Below, piece after piece: positions 22,055 through 32,583 of a stretch of DNA of 64,000 bases. Each line of letters starts with the position of its first letter. Position 1 is the stretch's first letter. The notes beneath the pieces were generated by a model. The model searched no databases, was not told where the DNA came from, and saw only the letters and a program-made list of their open reading frames with translations. The DNA comes from Allomyces arbusculus (Eukaryota > Blastocladiomycota > Blastocladiomycetes > Blastocladiales > Blastocladiaceae): NCBI GenBank assembly GCA_027604705.1, contig JADHYV010000003.1:310001-374000 (forward strand), written 5' to 3'. The translations under genes were made by a program, and so were the position numbers.

Positions 22055-23922
22055 ACTTGTAAAGTTTAGTCGGATCATAGCCTGCCGCAGTGCAAGCTTG
22101 GGCATGTCGCAACTGGAGGGACGCTGTTGCTGGGCGCGGGGACGGCGATTGGGTAGAGCATGCTGACGGAGAGGTTGAGCGTGGCGAAAGACGTTCGTTT
22201 GTCACAATCATTGGTCGATATCGCGGCCGTCACTTCGGGGCAGGGGCCAGGAACGGGGCTGGTGAGGGGTTCACTTGAATAACGATGGGCCAAACGACGG
22301 ACGTGGTCTGGTAAGATGGCAGCTTGCTCCGTTAATTCTCCACCGTGGCGGGTTTGAGTATCATCTGCTGATGTAGATTTATTGCAGCCGGTTGGAAGGG
22401 AGATTTGGTTCGTTGGAGTCCGTTGGGCTGTGATCAGCGACAGTCAATGCTTTGAGGAGTTCCCACGCGACTGTGACTTGGACATGACATTGCGATATTC
22501 GCACGCTCCGCTTTGCAACTGAAAGCTCCTGATGTCGTTGAGCGGTCATGGCTTACCGTGGGCGTATCTGCTCATCTTGAATGTCGTTTCTCCTCCACAA
22601 AATCTGGCGCGGATATGCATCCACAGAGACTTCATTGGATCGATCAGTTTAGAGGCAGTGGTCGCCTCAGCTGGTTCCACGGCCTAACTTGGCAGCGGGT
22701 TACGTGTGCCGCTTGAAGCATGGAAAACTGCAGGAGATTCACCTAAGTGTTTAACATCCTGGGCAAGAATCGCAATGCGACTCCGACGCATGACACTGGG
22801 GCGCTGAAGAACTTTCAACCAGCATGTACATTGTCCCAGCCTGTTTTGAGAGGCAGCTGGCCGCCCATCTACGTGCCGGCCACTCTCAGCAAGAGTATCG
22901 CAGAAACAAGGAGCATGGGCAGGCCGAATCCTGTTTCCATGTATGCTGTCGGATGGCGCTTTCCAAGTCAACATGTCATACTCTTTGCCTCTCCAACTCT
23001 GTCCCCGCTGGGGGAAGCGGAACAGCTGGTGGGGGTGGAGAGGTTAAAAACGTGGTCGCTGGAGCCGCCCATGACTTTTGGGTTGGTCTGCGTCGGCCAT
23101 CATGACGTTCTGGTGCTCGCCTGCAATTGACCACAGTTTAATAACCTTGAAGTTGACCCAGGTCGGAACGTTTCGCACGCGCAGGCCATCAAGAACTGCA
23201 TTTCGAATCTACGGTATGGCCGATGCTCACGGAGCAACCCAACCGTGGTGGCACGCGATTGATAGCAAACTGATCTTGGAATGTTGGGCCACTAACTCGA
23301 GTCCAGCCGCACCACCATTCGCACGCGAGCGGGACGAATCAATGACATACGCGTGCGTGCGACGACGTGCTTTTTGTCGATGCGCGGAGAGGGGCACCCC
23401 GACTGAGGCCAAGCAAGCAGGGCCGTCGATGCCCCCGCCGATGGAAACGTTGCAAGTAGATGAAAGGATCGCGCCGAAGGATAGATTACATCGCGACGCG
23501 ATCACGTGAGAAAAAGCAGCGTGTCAAGCCGGGACGGTCCCCTGGCACAAGCTGATGGCAGGCGGCTGCTCCCGGGTCGGACCGATTCGTGTCATCAACG
23601 TGCCCAAGCAGGCCCAAGCCTGCAGACTGGCAGGGTTACGCAGCCCAGGTGTCCGCTCCAAATCCCGTCCTCTCCGCTTGGCGTCGCCCATTGTCTTCCC
23701 CGGCGCTCGCATGCGATCACGACTTGGTGCAGTCGGCTGCCCGAACGACGCTCTCCACGCCGTCGCCACCCCGGCCCGCCATCATTGGGCGAGCCGCGCC
23801 TCCTGCTGCACCATTGCAACCCAAGGACCCGACCTGCAGCTACCAGCGGCTCCGCGCACCACTACGCAGCCGTCCGCGCGGCCGGCCCCGTGCCCGTGCC
23901 CGCGCCCCCTGCCTTCTCCACC
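22055..23922. other. Intergenic between the NEK-like kinase and the Ssh4-like gene
   Basis: Nearly 1.9 kb between divergently transcribed genes. Frames of 70-140 codons occur on both strands without recognisable domains. The last 400 bases are more GC-rich and share the frame of the downstream gene, and are probably its leader. Confidence 0.5.
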
Positions 23923-25398
23923 ATGTGGATGCTCAACGAGGAGCTCCCGCAGTGGATCAATGTCCTGCTTATTCTCGCCCTCGGCCTCATCGTCGTGCTC
24001 GGGCCTGCTGGCCTCTTCTACGCCTACTGTCTCCCAAAAATCCTCGTCCATCTGCGCGCTCGTGGCGCTGTGCCCGAATGGATTGCCATGCGCCGTTCCC
24101 CGTCCACGACGAGTGCTCGTGCCACTGAGGCCGGCGAGGCCAATGGGCCACTACCGACCCCTACCAGCGATCTCGATCGTGAGGCCGCACGCTTCCACAT
24201 GGAACTCGTCAAGCCCGACCTGGTGCTCGACACGGAAAGTCGGTTCCGGTACATTTCCGCTCTGGTCCATCACTCCATGACCCATGACCACAAATCTCAC
24301 CATCCACTTACGAATTCCCCTATCAAATCTGCACCTAGCATCAACGAACACGGCCCGCTCGCATGGGAGTTCCTGCCGCCCGCAATGGACCGCGCCAATC
24401 CGAGCCACATCCACGCGCTCGTGCGCAATGGCACGACGCTCTTGTTCATGGGCAAGCCCCGCACCATCCAGACCCAGCTGCCTATCCCGACCTCGCTGCA
24501 CTTCAAAAACACTTTCTATTTTGAAGTCGCCGTCAACTCCAAGCCGGGTGGGTCGCTCGTCTCGATTGGGCTCGCACCGCGCAAGTACCCCGAGTACATG
24601 CTCGGGCCGGGCTGGGTTGCGCCATCCGTCGGGTTTCGGTCGGACGGGAAAAAGTTCGTCGATGGCCGGTCTGGCACGACCGGCACGCTCTACGGCGAGG
24701 TGTACACGGGCGGCGACGTGATTGGCTGCGGCTTGTACGTTCATGGCTCGACATTGCGGCTTGGCGAAATTCACTCACCTCTCTCACTCTCATTCATTAG
24801 CAACGCGGCCCGCGGCTCCGTCTTCTTCACCAAGAACGGCCGCGCGCTTGACACGGCGACCAATGAAATCCCGGCCGACGTGGCCATGTTCCCGACCATC
24901 GGCGCGACGCGCGGCGTCTATGTCGACGTGAATTTCGGCCAGGAGCCGTTCAAGTTCAAGCAGGCCAACCAGTACAACCTAGGGTTCATGACCGACATGC
25001 TCCCTACCTACGACCTGACCACGCTTGCCAACGACCCGGACCTCGAGGCCGACTCAGTTGTCGAATTACCGCGCGCCGTTGTGCGCTGGTCGCTCAACAG
25101 TTACCGATCGATGCCGCCCGAGTACGACGGCGAAGTCGTTGCGCCGCTCGAGCCGTCGCTGCCGCGATCCGTAAGAAGCACGCGGTCGCAACTCGTGCAG
25201 TCGACGACGATTGATCGGGGTGACGAAGAAAGCGCGTGCGATGCTGGGCCGTCATGGCCGAGCCCGACAGCGAGGCGAGCGAGCAGCAGTAGCTGCGCCG
25301 GGATACCCGTTATGTACGCGACGGCTGTGCCGTCTTTCCGCCACAGCCCGTCGCTCGATCGACGAAGGGATTTGGGACCACCACCAGATCCCGGATGA
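23923..25398 (+). CDS. SSH4: Ssh4/Ear1-like SPRY-domain adaptor of the Rsp5 ubiquitin ligase
   Basis: Start MWMLNEELPQW at 23923; exons 23923-24734 and 24801-25398 give 469 residues. A single membrane segment follows the short N-terminus (VLLILALGLIVVLGPAGLFY, about residues 12-32). The SPRY domain covers about 130-330 with FYFEVAVNS, VSIGLAP and VGFRSDGKKF. A PPEY sequence (SMPPEYDGE) after the SPRY is the kind of PY motif bound by WW domains of Rsp5. In yeast, Ssh4 and Ear1 sit on endosomes and vacuoles and direct membrane proteins to Rsp5. The proposed 66-base intron (donor GTACGT, acceptor CATTAG) has no stop and keeps frame, but removing it restores GCGFNAARGSVFFTKNG. Confidence 0.85.
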   Translation: MWMLNEELPQWINVLLILALGLIVVLGPAGLFYAYCLPKILVHLRARGAVPEWIAMRRSPSTTSARATEAGEANGPLPTPTSDLDREAARFHMELVKPDLVLDTESRFRYISALVHHSMTHDHKSHHPLTNSPIKSAPSINEHGPLAWEFLPPAMDRANPSHIHALVRNGTTLLFMGKPRTIQTQLPIPTSLHFKNTFYFEVAVNSKPGGSLVSIGLAPRKYPEYMLGPGWVAPSVGFRSDGKKFVDGRSGTTGTLYGEVYTGGDVIGCGLYVHGSTLRLGEIHSPLSLSFISNAARGSVFFTKNGRALDTATNEIPADVAMFPTIGATRGVYVDVNFGQEPFKFKQANQYNLGFMTDMLPTYDLTTLANDPDLEADSVVELPRAVVRWSLNSYRSMPPEYDGEVVAPLEPSLPRSVRSTRSQLVQSTTIDRGDEESACDAGPSWPSPTARRASSSSCAGIPVMYATAVPSFRHSPSLDRRRDLGPPPDPG

Positions 25399-25601
25399 GC
25401 GCGCGCGCGACTGTGTGCGCGTCGCACACCACCCCGACGTTCACCACCGGCCGCTATTTTCGAGACCTATACGTCCTCATACCCGTCACCTGTCCAGCCA
25501 AAAATATACTGTATTGTAGCCTTGAATTAAAACACGCCCAGGCAATTTTACTCTGCTGTACAGCACCCCAAATACACCTCAACGAACAAACCGTGCGCGA
25601 C

Positions 25602-26358
25602 CTACTTCCCTTTGGCCGCCTTGGCCTCCTCCTTGGCCTTGCGCTTCGCTTCCTTCTCGGCCTCTTTCGCCCTCTTCTTCGCCTCCTTTTCCGCACGCTT
25701 CGCCTCCTTCTCGGCCTCCTTGGCGCGCTTCTTGGCCTCCTTGTCGTCGTCATCGGCCTTGACCTTCTTGGTCACCACCGTGGCCTCATTCGGCACCACC
25801 TCACCCTCCTCATCGGACTTGCGCTTCCGCTTCTTGCTCTTCTCCTCATCTGCATCCTTCTCCACTGCGACCACCGACGGTTTCGCAACCAACACTGTCG
25901 GGACCCCGGCCACCGGCTTCATATCAGCAGCGCGCCTAATCAGCGGCACCCCATCTTTTCCCACGGGCAACACCGCCTCCGTTCGCTTCGGCACGCAACC
26001 GCGCAGTGCGCCGTAGAACCGGAAAATGCACATGGCCGCGGTCGCGGTGAAACCGGTTTTGGTCACGGCGGCGGCAATCTTGTCCCAGGTCGTGCCCGAG
26101 CTGTACCACAGCCGCGGGTTCGCGAGCTTGTGGTTGGCCGGGGCGAGCGGGAGTTTGGGGACCCCCGTCGTGGAGAGGGTCGAGAGCAGGGCACCATCTG
26201 CGGTCGGGGTCCATTGCGGGACTTTAGTGATGCGGACGTCAGTGACCTACGTCGGCGGGTGGGGAGGGGAGAGGAGTGTGAGCGGGAGATGGGACGGGGA
26301 GTGTCGTCGGTCCGGGATGGGGAGGGTCGGCAAGTACTTCGAGGATTTGCTTGGCCAT
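25602..26358 (-). CDS. Small protein with a Lys/Glu/Ala-rich helical tail
   Basis: Two exons (26358-26338 and 26246-25602) give 221 residues starting MAKQILE|VTDVRITKVPQW. The first 110 residues look folded, with WTPTADGALLSTL, LWYSSGTTWDKIAAAV and AAMCIFRFYGALRGC. A basic segment KSKKRKRKSDEEGE resembles a nuclear localisation signal. The tail is a nearly uninterrupted run of KEAKKRAKEAEKEAKR-type repeats, probably one long charged helix. The first exon codes for only seven residues and its donor (GTACTT) is weak, so the N-terminus is tentative. I do not recognise the family. Converges on the Ssh4-like gene, about 200 bases from its stop. Confidence 0.6.
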
Positions 26359-27005
26359 GATTGTCTTTTCGATAACGATGATACTGGTTCGAGTTTGGGC
26401 CGGTGGATCAGGTACGCGCGAGCTGGTTGAGAGATTGCAGCGAGTTGTAGTTCCAAGGAACTGGCTCAAGTTGGATGTAGTGCACGGGCGCTGTCGTCGC
26501 TGAAGTGGAAAAAAAAACAGCAGCATCAAGAATCAAACCTCCATACCATTCGAGTCGAACCACCTTCACAACCATCCAACACCTGCCAGACCCCACAACC
26601 GATTTGTCAACCAGCAACAAATATCTCCTCCACCACGACATGTAACGTGTTCCTGGTCGAGAAGTCGCTGAAATGTAGGGGGAGCACCTTTCGTCAACCG
26701 GGTATCCTTCGGGTGACCTGTGCCAGACAGAGGAGCTCTCAGACAACCGCATGCTGGCAAGGCGTGGTGGTCTTCTCCTTGGTCTTTCGGGACTGAGGGG
26801 TTGGCCTCTTCGCTTGCTCTCGCAGAGCACGTCCAGAAAATCCACCCCGACTGCGCGGGTGCGCCACGCACGGTCGGGACTAATATCAGACCCTGGGACA
26901 TGACATGCAAATCTTTTGCTGGCTTTACACGGGAAACCTGGAGAGGGGAAAGGCGATGATGCTGAACACATTGGATTAAAAACTGTTGAAACACGTCTCA
27001 CTCGT
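26359..27005. other. Intergenic
   Basis: About 650 bases between two minus-strand genes: 5' flank of the Lys-rich gene and 3' flank of the TANGO6-like gene. No further feature seen. Confidence 0.5.
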
Positions 27006-29876
27006 TCACCAATTCATAACATCCACCAACCGCACTTCGTCTTCGTCCTCGATCCCACTCAACGCCGCCCATGCATTCGCGGCGTGCCCACATGCCACCT
27101 CGTCGCGGTCCTGCGGTCGCGGATCCGCGGCCATCCATCGCAGGACCCGAACCGCCGCGTCCGCCTCCGATCCAACAGCTCGGAGCGCGCTTGCAGCTTG
27201 TTTGATCGGGAATGCGGCCAGGGCGGTGGCCACACTCGCGGCGACGGCGGCCGCGCCACGATGGACGCCGGCCGACTCGTTGCTGGAGGCGAGGAGCGTG
27301 CCGGCGGCCGCCAAGACGGTGGCAAGGTCCGTGGCAGTAATGGAGAGCGCGGTGCACGCGACGGTAATGACGGCAAGCGCGCTGGTGCGCAACGTGGGCC
27401 ACGGGAAGCTGGGGCGCGCGGAAGCGGTGGGCGAGGACGGCGTTGCGCGTTCGAGAAGGATGCGAAGAAGCCGAGTCGTGTCTAGGATAGAACGTCAGTC
27501 ACGGTGTGACAGAGTGGAGAGGTGAGAAAAATCGAAGACAAACCTTGCGCATGGATCTGATCGCGTGCCTTGAGCACTCCGAGTGCCCTCTGGACGGCCT
27601 CGTCGACGAGCAGGGCCGCGTCAGGCTCGTCGCACTCGACACGAGTCCACTTTCGCTCGACCAACACAGCCGCCACGATCCGCGCCGGTGCGACGGTGGC
27701 CACGTCACCGAGGACGCGTCCCGCAGCCGCACGCACAAACCCGTCGGCGTGATCCACAAGCTTGAGCGCGCGGTCGAGCGCGTCCTGCACTTGCCTCTCG
27801 TCACCGTTCTTGACCCGGCGCGCCAAATCATCGAGCGCGTGCGCAATAAGGGCTGGCTCCTTCTCCCCATCCACCTTCAGCAGAATCGCACCCACCGACG
27901 TCGCCACCCCCTTCACCTCAGCTCCACTCCCAGCCTCGGTCTCGACTTTCATATTCTCAATCGCCTCCTGCAACCGGCGCACCTCGGCCTCGGCATCGTC
28001 CGCGTCGCCACGCAACACATGCATCAACTCGAATAATTCGCCCATGGCCGCGCCGCGCGAGGACATGCCGTGCGCGACGGCCGTGTCGACGACCGCGTCA
28101 AGTCCGAGGACGTCGACAAGCGCCAGCATCCATTGTGCGCGCCGACGGACGAGGTCGAGGCCCGCGGCCGAGACGGCGGTGCGCAGGGATGAGAGTGCGG
28201 CGTGCGCGTCATCGAGCGCGGAAATGGTGATGGCGGTCGTGAATGCCGGGGTGGAGATGGCCTTGACGGCGGTCGCGATGGTGCGGAGATGCGTGGCCGA
28301 GTCGGGTGGGACAAAGAGGTGGGCGATGGTGAGCGCAGGTGCGGGGAGTGCGGGAGCCGATGCGATTTCCTGCACGGCCTGTACGACAGCGGCCTCTTCG
28401 ACTTTCGCAAACCAGGCCAGCGCGGCCGTCACCTGCTGTGCGAGATCCGCGTCGCCAGTCGACTTGTTCTCGACTACTTCAAGCGCTGCAGCACACGCGA
28501 CGAGTGGTGAGACGTACGGCGCCAGGACCTGCGCGAGCAGTGGGTGCGGGTCGCTCCCGACCACCACGAGCGCAATCCAGTCGAGCGCATGCACGACACT
28601 CGTGCGAGTCGATTTCGTATCCTGCAGCAATGCGCCAAACACCGGGTCCAGCAGCCGTTTCCGCATCGTCTCGACCAACACCACGTCGGTCGCCGTCAAC
28701 AGGTACCGCAAAACGACGAGCGCGGCTGCGCGCAACGGCGGTGGGCCCTGCTCCGGTGCCAAGTGAGCCGCTGCATCCGGATCCGGCACGTCCACCATCC
28801 CCATGAGCTCCCCGACAATCCGATTAAGGTACGCTTCCGGCGGCACCCGCGCCGGCGGCCTCGTCACGACGCGCGCCAGCCGCGCAATCTGTGCCGGGTC
28901 CGGGTCAGGCACTCCCGCCGACGCGAGGATCGCACCGAGGCCGTGCGGTCTTAGGGTGAGTTGCGCGAGCCCAGTGCCACACGCGGAGCGCAGCCAAGGC
29001 GCGGCAGCGTGGGCCATGAGTGACGACAGTGCGCGGAAGGTCAGGGCCGCGTGGGTGCCGAGAAAGACGGTGCGAATCGTGGTGGCGGTCACGTTGGGAG
29101 ATTGTCGGTGGTGTAGTTCGAAGAGGCCCGCGTAGACCCAGTGAAGGTGCTTCTCGGCGAGCAGTTTGGCGGCGGTTTGGAAGAGCCGAGGCGGTGGGGA
29201 GGTAAGGAGTTGGACGAGCGCAGGGATGACGAGGTCGAGCGTGTCGTCGGCATCTTGGGTGAAGAAATGGTGGAGAAATCGTGACGGCAACGATCAGCTC
29301 GAGAATATATTGCTGAATACCAAGATTGACGCGAGGACGGACTTGTCCAGGCGTACCTGGTCGCTCAGGCAACAACCACTCGAGAAACGGCGCGACATTA
29401 GCGCTCTCCTCGCGGCGAACCGCGACAAATGGCCGAACACCAGCAAACATGACCAGGTCGAGCGTCTGCTTGATGGTCATCATATCGCGCAAACCGAGAA
29501 TTTCGTACTTGACCGCCGAGACGTTACCGAGCGCCGCAGCAGCAGCACGAATTCCGTCGTCGAGTGCGAGGAGAGCGTTGCACACGCGGGTCAAGTAGGC
29601 GTGGCGGATCGAGTCGTCTCCTGGCTCGGTAGTGAAGTTTGCAAGACACGCTCGCATAGCAGCATCAAACGACGTCCTTGGCGCGGACCTGCTGCCACTT
29701 GCCGGCGCAGCCCTGGCGGTCAGCACAGTCGGCGGGGCCTGGATCGTCAACTTGCGCAGTGTGGCCAGCGCATCGAGCACGGCCGGCGGGGTTGCACGGT
29801 CATTTTGCACATTTTGGTTTTGCTGGGTCGTTCTTGCAGCTTGTCCACCAGATGGTTTGGCCGCAGACGGCGACAT
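27006..29876 (-). CDS. TANGO6/Rtp1-like HEAT-repeat protein
   Basis: Three exons (29876-29357, 29253-27544, 27481-27006) give 901 residues, all in phase. The protein is almost entirely alpha-helical with HEAT-like units (for example ALVQLLTSPPPRLFQTAAKLL and LRAAALVVLRYLLTATD). Layout and length resemble TANGO6/yeast Rtp1, which helps assemble and import RNA polymerase II and other nuclear complexes; the match is by overall pattern and a few segments, so the name is tentative. The first intron removes a frame-preserving stretch and joins LEWLLPERP to DADDTLDLVIPALV. The last join gives DTTRLLRILLERAT. The start MSPSAAKPSGG at 29876 follows the first plausible context. It diverges from UBP6 across 379 bases. 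Confidence 0.65.
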
Positions 29877-30255
29877 TGAGAGGAAATTGGTGGCAGCAGG
29901 GTCGCACGGTCGTTTCCAGGCACGAGGATTGTCTGAACAGACGTTTTTCGACCGCTGGAGGCGAATGCGGCAACCTAGGCGTGCTCGTGATTGGTGAGCA
30001 GAGCCGAATTTTGAATGGCAATCTGGTGGAGCAGAAAGGTGGTCGTTTACCATTTCGAGGATGAACAGCGCGCTTGTGTGGTTGGATGTTTTTGGCACCC
30101 TTCCGCGTCGCGCGCGCTGATCGCGACAAGTCAAGCAGCCGGACCAGCTTCCGCAGACTCGTTCTCCAATGGTGAAGACCTCGTCCTACCCGCCGACATT
30201 TCTGCAAACCCGTCACCAAGAGCACCAGCACCATGAAGGGTAGATACGCTCCACC
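29877..30255. promoter_or_regulatory. Divergent promoter region between the TANGO6-like gene and UBP6
   Basis: About 380 bases separate the two start codons. No defined element was recognised. Confidence 0.45.
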
Positions 30256-32299
30256 ATGCCCGGTCGCAACCAGCCATGTACACGGATCTGCCGCGCCCGA
30301 TCTCGCGCCCAACGACCGAAATTACTGGCCCATCAGCTTAATGGCATTTGTTGGTCGTCGGCGCGCGCGGAATCGTGTCTCTTCAGTGCTGCTGGACTCT
30401 TCACGCGTTCGAAATTGTAAGAAAATGCCGAAAGTAACTCGTATGCACCGATGTTGCGCTAGTCACCGTCAAGTGGACGTCCAAGAAGCTCGACCTCGAC
30501 CTTGATGGTACGGTGTGCCCCTATGCTCTCTCGATAATCAGCAACTGTGCGCTGATCCGCGTTGGCCCTCCCTCATCCAGTTTCCGAGTCGCCCATCATC
30601 TTCAAGAACCAGCTGTGGTCGCTGACTGGCGTCGCGCCCGAACGCCAAAAGCTGCTGCTCCGCGGCGTGCAAATCAAGGTACGGCCAGCCTTGGCGATGA
30701 AAGGCAATGCGAAGCGACGCGGCATGACGCGTCTTGGTGACGTGGAGTTGATTAAACGTGTCGGTCGTGTAGGACGACACGGATTGGTCGACGGTCAAGA
30801 ACCTGCAAGAGGGCGCGCAGTTTATGATGCTCGGTACGGCCGGGGAGCTGCCCAAGGCACCAGTTGAGAAGCCCGTCTTTGTCGAGGACCTGTCCGAGAA
30901 CCAGGCCGCGCAGATCATGGCCAACGCGCCGCCGGGGCTCGTCAACCTTGGTCCGTTCCTCCACTCCCCCCGTCATTCTTCTTGATATCCCACCACGCTC
31001 ACCCTCTCTCCTCCACCCACCAGAAAACACGTGCTACCTCAACGCAACGTTGCAATGTTTAAAACAGGTTCGCGAGCTGCAATTGGCGCTGCAGGCCGAC
31101 AGCAAGTCCTTTTCCGGCGACCCCGTGACCAACATTGCCGTCGCTCTCCGCGAGCTCTACAAGCAGCTCGAAAAGCCTGCGACCGTCGACGCCATCCCGC
31201 CGGTCGTCTTCTTGACCAACTTCCGCACGGCCTACCCGCAATTCGCGCAGCAGGATAACCGCGGGCACTATGCGCAGCAGGACGCGGAAGAGGCGTGGAA
31301 CCAGCTGCTCACGGCCATTTCCTCGTCCTTCGGCACCAATGGCAGCAAGTCGCCCGTGACACAGTACATGGGCATCGAGCTCGAGCACCAGACGACCTGT
31401 GACGACCCGGCGGCCGCGGCCGCGGGCGAAATGGCGACGACGACGGAAACGACCGATTTGCGGCTCACGTGCCACATCTCGAACACTACGAATAACGTGC
31501 ACCAGTCGCTGGCCGAGGGCATGACGCAGCACTTGGAAAAGGCGTCGGCCGCGCTCGGGCGTGAGGCCAAGTACACGGTGCAGTCGAAGATCAAGCGGTT
31601 GCCAAAATACCTGACCGTGCATTTTGCGCGCTTCTTTTGGCGCGCGGATATCAAGCAGCGCGTCAAAATTCGGCGGGTGTGTTTATATGCATCGTCGGCT
31701 GAAACGAGGAACATGTTTGCTCACATTGCCACGTGGTGTCGACCAGAACGTTGCGTACCCGTCGGAGCTCGACATGTACCAGTACTGCACCAAAGACCTG
31801 CAAGTCAAGCTCTCGGAGGCGCGCAACCACGGTTGCGTGCACCCGGATCTGGCTGCGGACGAGGGGTGCAACCCGTCGGGTACGTTCATCGCCTGTCGCA
31901 TCGCGGCGCTCACCTCCCTGCGGGCTTGCATCGAGCATCTTCGTGTTACGTCAATCTAACGCGCCCACCATTGTACTGTAGGCGTCTACGAACTGTGTGC
32001 TGTCCTGACGCACATTGGCGCGTCGTCCGACAGCGGGCACTACATTGGCGTACGTTTCCCGGCACTTCTGCCCTTTCGCTTCATGTGCGCCCGCTCACAC
32101 TGCCCGACACGTCTCCCTGCAGTGGGTCAAGAAGGAAAAGGACGACTGGCACAAGTTTGACGACGACAAGGTCTCGCCGATCAAGGAGGCCGAGGTGCTC
32201 AAGAACAGCGGCAGTTCGGCCGACGGCCACATCGCCTACCTGCTGCTCTACCGCGCCAAGGACATCGAGGCCAAGCCGGCGTCGTCGTCGGACGCATAA
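30256..32299 (+). CDS. UBP6: Proteasome-associated deubiquitinase Ubp6/USP14
   Basis: Eight exons are proposed: 30256-30262, 30463-30507, 30581-30678, 30773-30950, 31024-31676, 31747-31879, 31982-32049, 32123-32299, totalling 452 residues. The N-terminal ubiquitin-like domain (VTVKWTSKKLDLDL to FMMLGTAGELP) docks on the proteasome regulatory particle. The USP domain follows, with the catalytic Cys in NTCYLNATLQC, GHYAQQDAEEAW, and the catalytic His in SSDSGHYIGWVKKEKDDWHK. It trims ubiquitin from substrates at the 26S proteasome. Exon 1 would code only MP plus one base and is the weakest part, but it has a CACC context and restores MPVTVKW, as in USP14. The residue before NTCY is Glu, where the family has Gly. 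Confidence 0.9.
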
Positions 32300-32583
32300 C
32301 TTGATCATGGTCGGCTCGCGGGGTCGGGAAAGGCAGAGTGGATATGATTGAGATTTTGGATGTTGGGCGAAGAAGACATAAAATCTCTGTCTGCATTTTC
32401 TTTCTTGTCTTGCTGCCCACGAGAGCACAAGCAGCGACGCGACGTGTTACGGCCCGCTCGCATCCATTGATCAGCTTGCGTTCAATCCCCGACACCAAAC
32501 CAAAGCAGCGAAACCCAAAAAAATTCAAAACTACATTGTTCATCCACCATCATGCACCATTCGCTCCCAACGCACCCGGCTCA

